In this document: positions 7,204 to 14,563 of the stretch, piece by piece
Layout of the letters: each line of letters begins with the position of its first letter
Numbering within the stretch: position 1 is the first letter of the stretch
Assembly: GCA_964653715.1 (NCBI GenBank)
Contig: CAZZGX010000026.1
Span: forward strand, 1-32,235
Direction: 5' to 3'
DNA length: 32,235 nt
Source of the DNA: CAZZGX01 sp964653715
Lineage (GTDB): Bacteria; Patescibacteriota; Minisyncoccia; Ryanbacterales; GWA2-47-10b
Notes under the pieces: generated by a model
What the model was told of the DNA's origin: nothing
Database searches by the model: none
The model's input: the letters and a program-made list of their open reading frames with translations, nothing else
Position numbers and translations under genes: made by a program

Positions 7204-9171
7204 TTACCATATCTTCACGCGATCTTCGGGATCTCGCCACAGGCGGTCGCCTTTTTTGCATTCAAATGCGTCATAGAATTCTGGAAGATTCGATGCGGGA
7301 CCGTTTACCCTATAATACGATGGCGCGTGGGGATCTATCTGCAGTTGTGTGCGTAAAAATTCTTCTCGCTCGTGACCTCGCTCAACAATTGCCCAGTTTA
7401 CAAAAAATCGCTGGTAGGGCGTTAATTCGTCAATGATTTTTTCATTCGCTTTTTCTTCAAGATTTAAGCACAACCCATCATATGCAATAAGCATTCCCCC
7501 GAGATCCGCGATATTCTCTCCGAGTGTAAGCCTACCGTTTATGTGGGTATTGGGAAGAGGTTCGTATGTGTCAAACTGTTCGGCAAGACGTAGGGTTTTT
7601 TTCTCAAAGCGTTCTTTGTCTTCGCTCGTCCACCATTCTTCCAGATTTCCTTTTGCATCGAATCTGGATCCTTGATCGTCGAAGCCATGCGTTAATTCAT
7701 GTCCGATAACGCCCCCGATACCGCCGAAATTCACCGCGTCATCCGCGTTTGGATCAAAAAAAGGCGCTTGGAGGATGGCCGCGGGGAAAACAATTTCATT
7801 CATGGTAGGGGAATAGTAGGCGTTCACTGTTTGGGGAGGCATATGCCATTCGTCGCGATCAACTGGTTTGCCAATTTTTCGAATTTCCCGATCGAAAGCA
7901 AAGGCATACGCTCGCATATAGTTTTGAGCGTATGAATCAGTTTTAATTTCAAGCGCCTTAAAATCTTTCCATGTGCCTGGGTATCCAAGCTTTTTAGAAA
8001 TCGTGCCGAGCTTCTCGAGCGCTTTCTTTTTTGTCTCCGGTCCCATCCAATCGAGCCGTTCGATTCGCGCTCTATACGCTGCGACAAGATGATCAACGAG
8101 ATTACTTACTTTCTTTTTTGCCTCTTCGCTAAAATGTTGCTCCACGTAGAGCTTCCCCATCGGGTGGTCAAGTGTGCTGTTGAGTACGGTAAGCACGCGT
8201 CTCCAGCGCGGTTTCATTTCAGCGGCTCCGCCAAATACCCGGCCATAAAAATCAAAGTTTTCTTTTTCTAAATCTTCGCCAAGATATGGCGCCATCGCGT
8301 TTACAACATGCCAGCGTAAGTATATTTTTATGTGCTCGAGCGGCAGTGTTTTAAAAAGGTGATCTGCTTCTCCAAAAAAAATTGGTTGGCCAACGATGAG
8401 ATATTCTATTTTAGGTGTAGGCAGTTCTTCAAAATATGTTTTCCAGTCGATACTCGGTGTTTTTTTGCCTAGTTCTTCGAGAGTCATTTTGTTGTACTGT
8501 TTTTCGGCATCACGCCGCTCAACACGGGTCATAGATGACTTGGCAAGGCACGTTTCAATGTCCATGACTATGCGTGCGGATGCGGAGTGGTCTTGCGTAT
8601 CTGACGCCGAATACTGCAACAGAGTTGCCACATGTTTCAAATATTTTCCCCTGATCTCTTGGCTTTTTTCGTCACTCTTCGTGTAATAGTCACGGTCTGG
8701 CAACCCCAATCCTCCTTGGTGGAAATGAAGTGACATGACCTCGCTCTTTTTTTCATCTTGCTCTACGCTTGGCATCCACCAAACATCTACGCCATATTTA
8801 TGAAGATGGCTGGTAACACGCGCGAGTTCATCCGTGTCTTTGATACTCGCTATCATACAGAAGAGTTCTTCAAGCGGCTTGATGCCGAGCTCATTAAGTT
8901 TTGCTGTGTTCATCGCGGTTTGGTAAAAATCGAGAATCTTTTTTGTTTCAGGCTCCGATGGGGGAGTGTTTGTTTTTATCAGTTCGTCGAGAATCTTTTT
9001 GAGCTTTTCCTCAACCTCGACTCTCAGCATACTAAACGAACCCCAGCGCGATTCGTCTTCGGGAATAGGATTATTTTTTAGCCAGTTGCCGTTTACAAAC
9101 CGAAAGAAGTCATCGGTGGGTTTTACCGACGTATCAAAATTGCTGGTATCAATTGGATGCGATTCCCGCAT
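7204..9171 (-). CDS. pepO: M13 family zinc metallopeptidase (PepO/neprilysin-like)
   Basis: 655 residues, normal length for a bacterial M13 endopeptidase. The zinc site is HELTH at 491-495 with the third ligand E552 in GENIADLGG; substrate-binding NAYY (the family NAxY/F motif) and YRVNGPASN are present. The N-terminus reads TSNFDTSVKPTDDFFRFVNGNWL with no signal peptide or membrane anchor, so the enzyme probably acts in the cytoplasm on oligopeptides; the extracellular-type C-terminal CxxW is replaced by KIW. M13 enzymes cleave peptides up to about 30-40 residues on the amino side of hydrophobic residues. The start codon is only 12 nt downstream of tRNA-Gln, suggesting co-transcription with it. 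Confidence 0.93.
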   Translation of the reverse strand: MRESHPIDTSNFDTSVKPTDDFFRFVNGNWLKNNPIPEDESRWGSFSMLRVEVEEKLKKILDELIKTNTPPSEPETKKILDFYQTAMNTAKLNELGIKPLEELFCMIASIKDTDELARVTSHLHKYGVDVWWMPSVEQDEKKSEVMSLHFHQGGLGLPDRDYYTKSDEKSQEIRGKYLKHVATLLQYSASDTQDHSASARIVMDIETCLAKSSMTRVERRDAEKQYNKMTLEELGKKTPSIDWKTYFEELPTPKIEYLIVGQPIFFGEADHLFKTLPLEHIKIYLRWHVVNAMAPYLGEDLEKENFDFYGRVFGGAAEMKPRWRRVLTVLNSTLDHPMGKLYVEQHFSEEAKKKVSNLVDHLVAAYRARIERLDWMGPETKKKALEKLGTISKKLGYPGTWKDFKALEIKTDSYAQNYMRAYAFAFDREIRKIGKPVDRDEWHMPPQTVNAYYSPTMNEIVFPAAILQAPFFDPNADDAVNFGGIGGVIGHELTHGFDDQGSRFDAKGNLEEWWTSEDKERFEKKTLRLAEQFDTYEPLPNTHINGRLTLGENIADLGGMLIAYDGLCLNLEEKANEKIIDELTPYQRFFVNWAIVERGHEREEFLRTQLQIDPHAPSYYRVNGPASNLPEFYDAFECKKGDRLWRDPEDRVKIW

Positions 9172-9183
9172 AAAGTTATCTTG

Positions 9184-9254
9184 TTGCCGGACTAGGATTC
9201 GAACCTAGATACTCGCCTCCAAAGGGCGATGTCCTACCATTAGACGATCCGGCA
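9184..9254 (-). tRNA. tRNA-Gln (anticodon TTG)
   Basis: A 71 nt cloverleaf on the minus strand: acceptor TGCCGGA/TCCGGCA, D arm GTCT...GGAC, anticodon stem TCGCC/GGCGA with loop CTTTGGA (anticodon TTG, reading CAA and CAG), four-base variable loop, T arm CTAGG-TTCGAAT-CCTAG, discriminator A. The 3' CCA is not encoded (CAA follows). All stems pair well. It lies directly upstream of pepO in the same orientation. Confidence 0.95.
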
Positions 9255-9264
9255 GCGTGTCCCG

Positions 9265-9293
9265 ATAATAGCAGATAATTTGTGTATTGAAAA
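9265..9293 (-). promoter_or_regulatory. Probable promoter for tRNA-Gln (and pepO)
   Basis: On the minus strand, TTTTCA (9293-9288), a 17 nt spacer, then TATTAT (9270-9265), which ends 10 nt before the tRNA 5' end. It overlaps the upstream region of the divergent gene at 9317. The -10 is good and the -35 moderate. Confidence 0.45.
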
Positions 9294-9316
9294 TATTTGT
9301 GGCAAAATGGGAAACT

Positions 9317-9802
9317 ATGATTCTGATTACGCACGCGGTCATTGGTGCCGCTGTTACAACAAAAATCCAAACGTACACTCTGATTTTTTTGACGGGGGTC
9401 GCGAGCCATTATCTGTCCGATGCCATTCCGCATTGGCACTATCGTGTCCCGCGAGTGACGGTGGCTCTGCGCGAGCAGTCAATGAAAAAAACATTAACGT
9501 TCTCTGTGCGTTTTGTGGGCGAGTTTGTAAAAATAGCGATCGATTGCGCCATGGGTTTTCTCGTTTCATTTTTTTTCTTTCCCGGAAACATGCTCGCGGT
9601 TTTTTTTGCGGTTTTTGGCGCGATATTGCCAGATTTGCTCGTCGGATTTTCTCGATTTTATCCAAGCCGCTTTTTAATTCTTCATCAGCGATTTCATAAT
9701 AGAATCCACACGCGAACGCGACTCGATGACCGACCACTCGTTGGCATCGGTACACAGCTTGCCGTCATTATTTTTGGTATTCTATTTTTTGGTGTATACT
9801 AA
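9317..9802 (+). CDS. YdjM/DUF457-like membrane-associated putative metal-dependent hydrolase
   Basis: 161 residues, mostly hydrophobic with about three to four helices. Polar residues arranged as in membrane-bound metal-dependent hydrolases of the YdjM/DUF457 group are visible: THAVIGA (H6), SHYLSDAIPHW (H31, D35, H39), GAILPDL, and HQRFHNRIH. Such proteins are annotated as putative inner-membrane hydrolases; the reaction is unknown. ATG 9317 was chosen because family members begin right before the ITHA motif; an ATG at 9287 would add ten non-conserved residues and lies closer to the divergent tRNA promoter. A weak CAAAAT -10 (9303-9308) lies 8 nt upstream. Confidence 0.6.
   Translation: MILITHAVIGAAVTTKIQTYTLIFLTGVASHYLSDAIPHWHYRVPRVTVALREQSMKKTLTFSVRFVGEFVKIAIDCAMGFLVSFFFFPGNMLAVFFAVFGAILPDLLVGFSRFYPSRFLILHQRFHNRIHTRTRLDDRPLVGIGTQLAVIIFGILFFGVY
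9795..9800 (+). promoter_or_regulatory. -10 box for the SPW-like gene
   Basis: TATACT ends 8 nt before the ATG at 9809, inside the end of the preceding gene. TTGGTA at 9774-9779 is a possible -35 with a short 15 nt spacer. No Shine-Dalgarno is visible, so the transcript would be leaderless or nearly so. Confidence 0.5.
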
Positions 9803-9808
9803 AACATT

Positions 9809-9970
9809 ATGCGTAAAGATTTGGTACTCGCATTTTTAGGATTGTGGGTTGCGCTTACGCCGTTTTTGCTTTCTTGCGGCTCGACCCAAACCGCGACCCT
9901 TGTCATGCTCGGTCTCGGGATACTTCTCTTGTCGGTTTGGTCTTTTAGCAAATCGCATCAAGTAGAGTAG
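9809..9970 (+). CDS. Small SPW-repeat-like membrane protein (53 aa)
   Basis: A 53-residue protein below common ORF length cut-offs. It has two hydrophobic helices (about residues 5-22 and 30-46) separated by a short loop, with LGLWVALTPFLL at the start of the first and a closing LLLSVWSF in the second. This is the layout of the SPW repeat family (PF03779), whose function is not established. ATG 9809 follows a TATACT -10 by 8 nt, and the stop TAG is 3 nt before the next gene, so it is probably the first gene of a transcript with the FAD oxidoreductase. It was translated directly from the sequence. Confidence 0.65.
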   Translation: MRKDLVLAFLGLWVALTPFLLSCGSTQTATLVMLGLGILLLSVWSFSKSHQVE

Positions 9971-9973
9971 TCT

Positions 9974-11227
9974 ATGCCGAAAGCTTTGAGCTACGACTAC
10001 CTGATCGCGGGTGGTGGCGTTGCCGGCGTTACCGCGGCAGAAGAAATCCGCCGCCGCGATCCGCGAGGGAACATTCTCATCATTTCAAAAGAAACGGATC
10101 CGCTCTATTCCCGCGTTCTTTTGCCTCACTACCTGCGAGGGCGCATTAAACGTGAAAAAGTCTTTCTTCGCGCTTTCTCGCACTATGAAGAGGCAGGGAT
10201 CGACGTTTGGCCCGGGGAGCACATTGTTTCGGCAAATCTCCAGACGCGCGAAGTTTTGACATCGGGGTCGCGAAATGTCACATACAAAAAACTTTTGATT
10301 GCTACTGGCGGGGAAGTTCATCCTTTACGGCTTCCGGGCGCGGGCACAAACGAGCATATTTTTCGCCTGCAGTCGCTCGCGGACGCCGATCGCACCCGAT
10401 CATATTTTCAGGAAGTCGCGGGAACGCCAAAAAATAGCGGTCTCATCATCGGCTCCAGTTTTATCGGACTCGAATTTATCGAGACGGCGGCCGCCTATAA
10501 GATCCCGGCGGAGCTTTTGCTACGAGATCAAAAATATTTTGGAGAGGCGCTAGATGACGCGGGATGGGAGATGCTGAAAAATAATTTTGCGCGGCATGGG
10601 ATTATCGTTTGTGAAGACACCGAGCCAAAGCGGATTCTTGAAAAAGAGGGCAACCTCGTTATCGAGGTTGCAAATGGCAAGTCGCATTCGGGTTCATGGC
10701 TGGCGCTTGGCATCGGCCTCGAGAAAAATTTCGCGCCGTTTGAGGGGACGGGCCTTTTGGTGGAACGCGGCATCAAGACAAACCAACTTCTCGAAACGTC
10801 GGTCAAGGACGTATGGGCGGCGGGGGATGTTGTCGAATTTTATGATGTTATTTTTGACGAATATCGGGTCGTGGGCAACTGGACCAGCGCCGTCTTGCAG
10901 GGAAAGGTGGCGGGTGCCAATATGGCGGGCGCCAAAGAAGAGTTGAGGTCAGTTTCGGCCTATTCGATTACAAATCTCGGTTTCCATATTACTATTGTTG
11001 GGCAGGCGAGGCTCAACCCCGAAATGACAGACATTGTTCGCGTCTGGCCGGAGGTCCCCGCCTACGAACGCCTTTTTTTCGATCATTGTATCGTAAAAGG
11101 CGCGCTCCTCATCAATCGGTTTCAAGATAAGGCCGCGCTCGCACGGCTCATCGAGGAGCGGCGCGATCTCTCGTCTTTTATGGAAGAGCTCAAAAATCCC
11201 AATGCGGAAATTTCTTCGCTTGTCTAA
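9974..11227 (+). CDS. FAD/NAD(P)-dependent oxidoreductase (pyridine nucleotide-disulfide oxidoreductase class I fold)
   Basis: 417 residues. An N-terminal FAD-binding Rossmann motif YDYLIAGGGVAGVTAAEEIRR is followed by the redox-family segment PLYSRVLLPHYLRG, ATGG, a second dinucleotide fold with an unusual GSSFIGLEF in place of the common GGGYIGLE, and the FAD-contacting TSVKDVWAAGDVVEF. It resembles NirB-N-terminal, rubredoxin- and ferredoxin-reductase-type flavoproteins that move electrons from NAD(P)H to a small acceptor; no CxxC redox pair is seen. The gene lies 3 nt after the SPW-like gene and overlaps the next gene by 26 nt. The acceptor is unknown; no rubredoxin or ferredoxin gene is nearby. 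Confidence 0.85.
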   Translation: MPKALSYDYLIAGGGVAGVTAAEEIRRRDPRGNILIISKETDPLYSRVLLPHYLRGRIKREKVFLRAFSHYEEAGIDVWPGEHIVSANLQTREVLTSGSRNVTYKKLLIATGGEVHPLRLPGAGTNEHIFRLQSLADADRTRSYFQEVAGTPKNSGLIIGSSFIGLEFIETAAAYKIPAELLLRDQKYFGEALDDAGWEMLKNNFARHGIIVCEDTEPKRILEKEGNLVIEVANGKSHSGSWLALGIGLEKNFAPFEGTGLLVERGIKTNQLLETSVKDVWAAGDVVEFYDVIFDEYRVVGNWTSAVLQGKVAGANMAGAKEELRSVSAYSITNLGFHITIVGQARLNPEMTDIVRVWPEVPAYERLFFDHCIVKGALLINRFQDKAALARLIEERRDLSSFMEELKNPNAEISSLV

Positions 11228-12368
11228 AGTAAAAATATTTTTTCTCTTCGCGGCACTTTTTGGCGCCGCGCTTTTCTTGTACTTAGCAGAGAACACCCGA
11301 AGCACGCTTGTCTATGATTCTGAAAACAACAACCAAGCAATGTTTGAGCAAAAGAAGGAAGAGCCGCCAAGACCGCGTCATCTTGAAACCCCCCCGCAAG
11401 TTCGCGGCGTGTATATGACGAGCTGGGTGGCGGGGACTCCGTCTCTTCGCGATCGTCTTATCGATTTTGTGGAGAATTCCCAGATAAACAGTATCGTCAT
11501 CGACGTGAAAGATTATTCCGGAAAAATTGCTTTTGAAACTGACGATCCTGTTATCACCAAAATGGAGTCAGCTGAAAAAAGGATTCCCGATGTTCGTGGC
11601 CTTATTGAAGGGCTCCACCAAAACGGAATTTACACAATCGCGCGCGTAACTGTTTTTCAGGATCCGTATATGGCTAAACGCCGGCCAGATCTCGCGATGA
11701 AAGACACGAGAGGGGGACTTTGGAAAGATCGTAAGGGACTTGCCTACATTGATCCGGGCGCCGAAGAATACTGGGATTACATTGTTCACATCGCGCGCGT
11801 TTCCGAAAGCGTTGGATTCGATGAGATCAATTTTGATTATATCCGTTTTCCGTCCGATGGCTCGATCAGTACCATGTCCTCGCCGTATCTCCAGGGTCGT
11901 GCCAAGGCCGACGTACTCGAAGGATTTTTTATCTATCTTCGCAAAGAACTCGCCGATATTAAAGTTCCTCTTTCGGCGGATCTTTTCGGCTTGACGACCT
12001 ACAATACGGACGATCTTAATATCGGACAGGTACTCGAGAAGGCCGCCCCGCATTTTGACTATGTGGCACCCATGGTGTACCCGTCGCACTACGCCAACGG
12101 CTTCAACGGTTTTAAAAATCCCGCGGAGCATCCCTATGAGGTTATCAACGTTTCGCTCGAAAAAGGCGTTTTGCGTCTCAAGGCGATGGGAGAAGATCCC
12201 AAAAAACTCCGGCCGTGGATTCAGGACTTTGATTTGGGTCGAGCGTACGGTGTTCCCGAGATAGAACAGCAGATAAAAGCGATATATGACAACGGTCTTG
12301 ACTCGTGGATGGCTTGGGACGCCTCAAATGTTTATACAAAGGAAGCATACGCGAAGCCAAAGAATTAG
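11202..12368 (+). CDS. Exported DUF4015 putative glycosidase
   Basis: 388 residues. A basic start and one hydrophobic segment (about 10-28) act as signal peptide or membrane anchor, followed by a short linker and a (beta/alpha)8-type domain (about 65-385). Landmarks are RGVYMTSW, IVIDVKDYSGKIAF, ARVTVFQDP, WKDRKGLAYIDPG, FDEINFDYIRFPSDG, SADLFGLTT, YVAPMVYPSHY, RPWIQDFDLG and a final GWxxWDASNxY-like WMAWDASNVY. These match DUF4015 (PF13200), a putative glycoside hydrolase family related to GH13-like enzymes. It probably acts outside the membrane on a polysaccharide, perhaps its own or a host's cell wall. The 26 nt overlap with the preceding gene suggests coupling. Substrate unknown. Confidence 0.85.
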   Translation: MRKFLRLSKVKIFFLFAALFGAALFLYLAENTRSTLVYDSENNNQAMFEQKKEEPPRPRHLETPPQVRGVYMTSWVAGTPSLRDRLIDFVENSQINSIVIDVKDYSGKIAFETDDPVITKMESAEKRIPDVRGLIEGLHQNGIYTIARVTVFQDPYMAKRRPDLAMKDTRGGLWKDRKGLAYIDPGAEEYWDYIVHIARVSESVGFDEINFDYIRFPSDGSISTMSSPYLQGRAKADVLEGFFIYLRKELADIKVPLSADLFGLTTYNTDDLNIGQVLEKAAPHFDYVAPMVYPSHYANGFNGFKNPAEHPYEVINVSLEKGVLRLKAMGEDPKKLRPWIQDFDLGRAYGVPEIEQQIKAIYDNGLDSWMAWDASNVYTKEAYAKPKN

Positions 12369-12377
12369 TTATCCACA
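12369..12377 (+). other. Single consensus DnaA box
   Basis: TTATCCACA begins directly after the stop codon of the DUF4015 gene, in the 58 nt gap before the next gene. It matches the DnaA box consensus exactly. No second box, AT-rich unwinding region or dnaA/dnaN gene is nearby, so it is not an origin; it may titrate DnaA, regulate the next promoter, or be chance. A weak AT hairpin (CACAAA/TTTGTG, 12374-12390) overlaps it. Confidence 0.4.
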
Positions 12378-12400
12378 AAGGTTTTTTGTGCTCGATACTA

Positions 12401-12406
12401 TATAAT
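12401..12406 (+). promoter_or_regulatory. Consensus -10 box at the start of the surface locus
   Basis: A perfect TATAAT, 20 nt before the ATG at 12427. The -35 region is poor. A second TANNNT element, TATCGT (12414-12419), sits 7 nt before the ATG. This promoter would head the surface-protein block. Confidence 0.5.
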
Positions 12407-12426
12407 AAAGCTGTATCGTCGGCAGT

Positions 12427-12789
12427 ATGGCAAAAGTCTTTTGGATCAAGAAACTGGAGAAGCAATCTCCCGAAAAACAAAAAATAATATACGCCGGCGG
12501 AGTTGTTCTTGTAGCGGGCGTTGTTGGAGTTCTCATCTATTTTTTCTATCCTACAAAGCCATCTCCCGCGCTTTCTCCTCCGCTTCCAGGTTTTCAACGT
12601 ACTACCCTTACTGCCGAAGAAACAGAGGAGCTTGTTAAGGCCATGACTCCGTCTACCACAAAATCGACACTTACTCCCCAAGAAACGCGTAATTTACGAA
12701 AAGCTATGACTCCAAAATCAAACGCCACAACAACTTTAACCGCGGAACAAACAAAACAGTTGTTGGACGCGATGACTCCTAAACAATAA
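12427..12789 (+). CDS. Single-pass membrane protein with three 16-residue 'TLTxxETxxLxxAMTP' repeats
   Basis: 120 residues. A Lys-rich cytoplasmic start is followed by one membrane helix (about 20-41) and a Pro-rich spacer. The C-terminal half is built from three near-identical 16-residue units at 60-75, 81-96 and 103-118 (TLTAEETEELVKAMTP, TLTPQETRNLRKAMTP, TLTAEQTKQLLDAMTP) joined by Ser/Thr/Lys linkers. By the positive-inside rule the repeats should face outward. I do not recognise a named family. It lies 8 nt before a secreted fibre-like gene, and the same anchor-plus-fibre pairing recurs at 14118-15481, so the two products may work together at the cell surface. Function unknown. Confidence 0.7.
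   Translation: MAKVFWIKKLEKQSPEKQKIIYAGGVVLVAGVVGVLIYFFYPTKPSPALSPPLPGFQRTTLTAEETEELVKAMTPSTTKSTLTPQETRNLRKAMTPKSNATTTLTAEQTKQLLDAMTPKQ
12604..12780 (+). repeat. Three in-frame protein repeats, period 21-22 codons
   Basis: Codes for three copies of a 16-residue unit (TLTxxETxxLxxAMTP) within the anchor protein. Protein similarity is high but the DNA copies have diverged, so this is an old duplication held by selection rather than a recent DNA repeat. Confidence 0.75.
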
Positions 12790-12797
12790 TTAAGAAT

Positions 12798-14090
12798 ATG
12801 GTATATCAAATGCGCAAACAAATGAGTCTGATATTTCTCTTTATAGTATTTGGTTTATTTGTTTCCGCGTTTGTGTATGCGGATTGGACTGCTCCGCTCG
12901 CAACTGCCCCGACCTGTGCCTCCGGAAATCCGGGATGCGATGATCCTATTAATACCGGTAGTGTGGAGCAAATTAGAAGCGGGGCTTTGACCGTGGCTAC
13001 CGCGGGCGGGATAGCTACTGGTTTCGTAGTTGTGAATGGTAATGTCGGCATTGGTGCTTCAAATCCCGTCGCAAAACTTGAAATCCGACCACTAAGCCCG
13101 TCAGAAGATTTTAATTCTAATCTTCTTGCTCTTTCGCCTCAGGGGGCTCAAGCTTCACCTACCGATAGCTGGCTTTTTAGTAACCGGGGAGGGAAGGGGA
13201 ATCTTTTGATCTATAGTCAATGGGACAAGTATGAGCTTTATCTCGATACCGATAATGCTGTTAGCATTCCGAATCAGCCAGACAAGGAATTTTTCAGAAT
13301 ATGGCGAGGTGCTGTGCCCCCACTTGGAGGTTCGGGTCTCATCTTTGGGCCGGAGGGAAGTATTGCCGCTCCACCCCAAAAAATTTTTGAAGTGCGTGGT
13401 ACTGGGGAACTCTATAATCTCGGCCCGATGGTTTTAGGCGGCGTATCCGCGCCAGCCGCCCCCCCAGGAGGCACTGGCATGATTTATTATGATAGTGTAT
13501 CAAGAAAATTTAAATGCTATGAAGGCCCGGGTCCTGCTACTGATTGTGTTTTAGGCGGTGGAGGTGGTCAATGGACGACAAGCGGCAGCGATATCTTTAA
13601 TGCAAATTCTGGCCAGGTGCGTGTAAATGCAAATAACTCAAACACTGGAACACTTGCGAGCGGAGGTTTGCTTTTTGGGGATAGTAGCACCCAAGAAGGG
13701 ATTGCCTCAAAGCGTAATGTAGGCGGGAATCAATGGGGTTTGGATTTTTATACGGGCGGCGTAAACCGCATGGCGATTACTAGCGCCGGCAATGTTGGAA
13801 TCGGAACGGCCGCCACCGTGCCTGGGGCAAAGCTTGAAATCGTCAGTCCGAATCAAAACACTGTTCGTTTGAAAAAAACAAGCGGCTCGGCAGGAAGCGT
13901 TGAAATGTTTCCAGCTGTGGGAGACGCTACATCCCGCACCGGTCAAGCTCTCTGTAGAACCGTTGTTCCTACAAATGCGGTTTGTTTAGGTTATTGGACA
14001 TTCGCAGGAGCTATCTCAGATCAGGCTCCGTGCACTGTTAGTGCGCCTATTGCAAATGGGCGCGCTCTTTGCGCGGATTTTGGGGATTGA
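12798..14090 (+). CDS. Secreted fibre/adhesin-like protein with VGIGxxNP motifs
   Basis: 430 residues. A signal peptide (hydrophobic 9-27, probable cleavage after VYA at 28) is followed by a mature N-terminus DWTAPLATAP with two Cys, then DPINTGSVEQIRSGAL. The motif GNVGIGASNPVAKLEI appears near residue 82 and GNVGIGTAATVPGAKLEI near the C-terminus; such repeats occur in phage tail-fibre and trimeric adhesin-like proteins. The middle is Gly/Ser-rich with a FKCYEGPGPATDC pair of Cys. It probably forms or decorates an extracellular fibre. The start at ATG 12798 is 8 nt after the anchor gene stop; ATG 12810 is an alternative. Family assignment rests on motifs only. Confidence 0.7.
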   Translation: MVYQMRKQMSLIFLFIVFGLFVSAFVYADWTAPLATAPTCASGNPGCDDPINTGSVEQIRSGALTVATAGGIATGFVVVNGNVGIGASNPVAKLEIRPLSPSEDFNSNLLALSPQGAQASPTDSWLFSNRGGKGNLLIYSQWDKYELYLDTDNAVSIPNQPDKEFFRIWRGAVPPLGGSGLIFGPEGSIAAPPQKIFEVRGTGELYNLGPMVLGGVSAPAAPPGGTGMIYYDSVSRKFKCYEGPGPATDCVLGGGGGQWTTSGSDIFNANSGQVRVNANNSNTGTLASGGLLFGDSSTQEGIASKRNVGGNQWGLDFYTGGVNRMAITSAGNVGIGTAATVPGAKLEIVSPNQNTVRLKKTSGSAGSVEMFPAVGDATSRTGQALCRTVVPTNAVCLGYWTFAGAISDQAPCTVSAPIANGRALCADFGD

Positions 14091-14117
14091 TAATTCGAGC
14101 GAGTAAAAATAAATTTT

Positions 14118-14486
14118 ATGCAAATGTCTGACAACAAAAACGAAGAACACAAAATACTTCACAATCCCATTGTCGCGGTCTCGATTTTGATCGCGGTTGT
14201 TGCTTCTTACTTTATCATTTCCCGTTGGTATGTTTCCCAGTCTCCGCCACAAAATGAAAACAACCAGAATCAGAATAAAAATAATTTTGAAGCGCGGATG
14301 CGGTCGGAAAGTCAAACTTTGGCCGAGGAGAGAAAAACAGCAAAACCACTCAGCGCGGCCGATGCAAAAGCCCAGAGCGATTATTTAAACAAAGAGCGGA
14401 GCGCGGACCAGCCTTTATCACAGACGACTCTTGACGAGCAGGCAAAGTATTTAAATGAGTTGCGAAAAAAGGATTCAGGACAATGA
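14118..14486 (+). CDS. Single-pass membrane protein with Asn/Gln linker and C-terminal ~22-residue repeats
   Basis: 122 residues. A polar cytoplasmic start precedes one membrane helix (about 17-39), an Asn/Gln-rich spacer (QNENNQNQNKNN) and a charged helical tail. The tail holds two clear units with 22-residue period, starting PLSAADAKAQSDYLNKE at 77 and PLSQTTLDEQAKYLNEL at 99, and a possible degenerate one before them (57-76). The layout and repeat period match the anchor at 12427 although the sequences differ. ATG 14118 or 14124 could be the start. It precedes another fibre-like gene. I do not recognise the family; a surface structural or scaffolding role is inferred from layout and neighbours. 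Confidence 0.65.
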   Translation: MQMSDNKNEEHKILHNPIVAVSILIAVVASYFIISRWYVSQSPPQNENNQNQNKNNFEARMRSESQTLAEERKTAKPLSAADAKAQSDYLNKERSADQPLSQTTLDEQAKYLNELRKKDSGQ

Positions 14487-14518
14487 TAAAAAATATTTCA
14501 ATGTTACTATTACTCTTT

Positions 14519-14546
14519 TCGCCATGAGTCGAACTGGCGACTTTTT
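14519..14546 (+). terminator. Weak rho-independent terminator-like hairpin
   Basis: TCGCCA (14519-14524) pairs with TGGCGA (14535-14540) around a 10 nt loop, followed after one base by five T. It sits in the 77 nt gap between the second anchor gene and its fibre gene. The stem is short and the loop large, so it could be an attenuator or chance. Confidence 0.35.
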
Positions 14547-14563
14547 AGCATTTATCAATAAAT

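Noticed and set aside
9176..9439. Minus-strand open frame ending GGEYLGSNPSPATR
   Set aside because: Its end is a translation of tRNA-Gln and its beginning is antisense to the 9317 gene; no conserved protein features.
11568..12131. 187-codon minus-strand open frame
   Set aside because: Antisense to the DUF4015 gene, whose motifs are clear; no start signal or recognisable motif on the opposite strand.
12369..12377. Replication origin
   Set aside because: A single DnaA box without a cluster, AT-rich region or dnaA/dnaN neighbours is not enough.
12374..12390. Terminator after the DUF4015 gene
   Set aside because: The CACAAA/TTTGTG hairpin is AT-rich, short, and its T-run is part of the stem, so it would be too weak.
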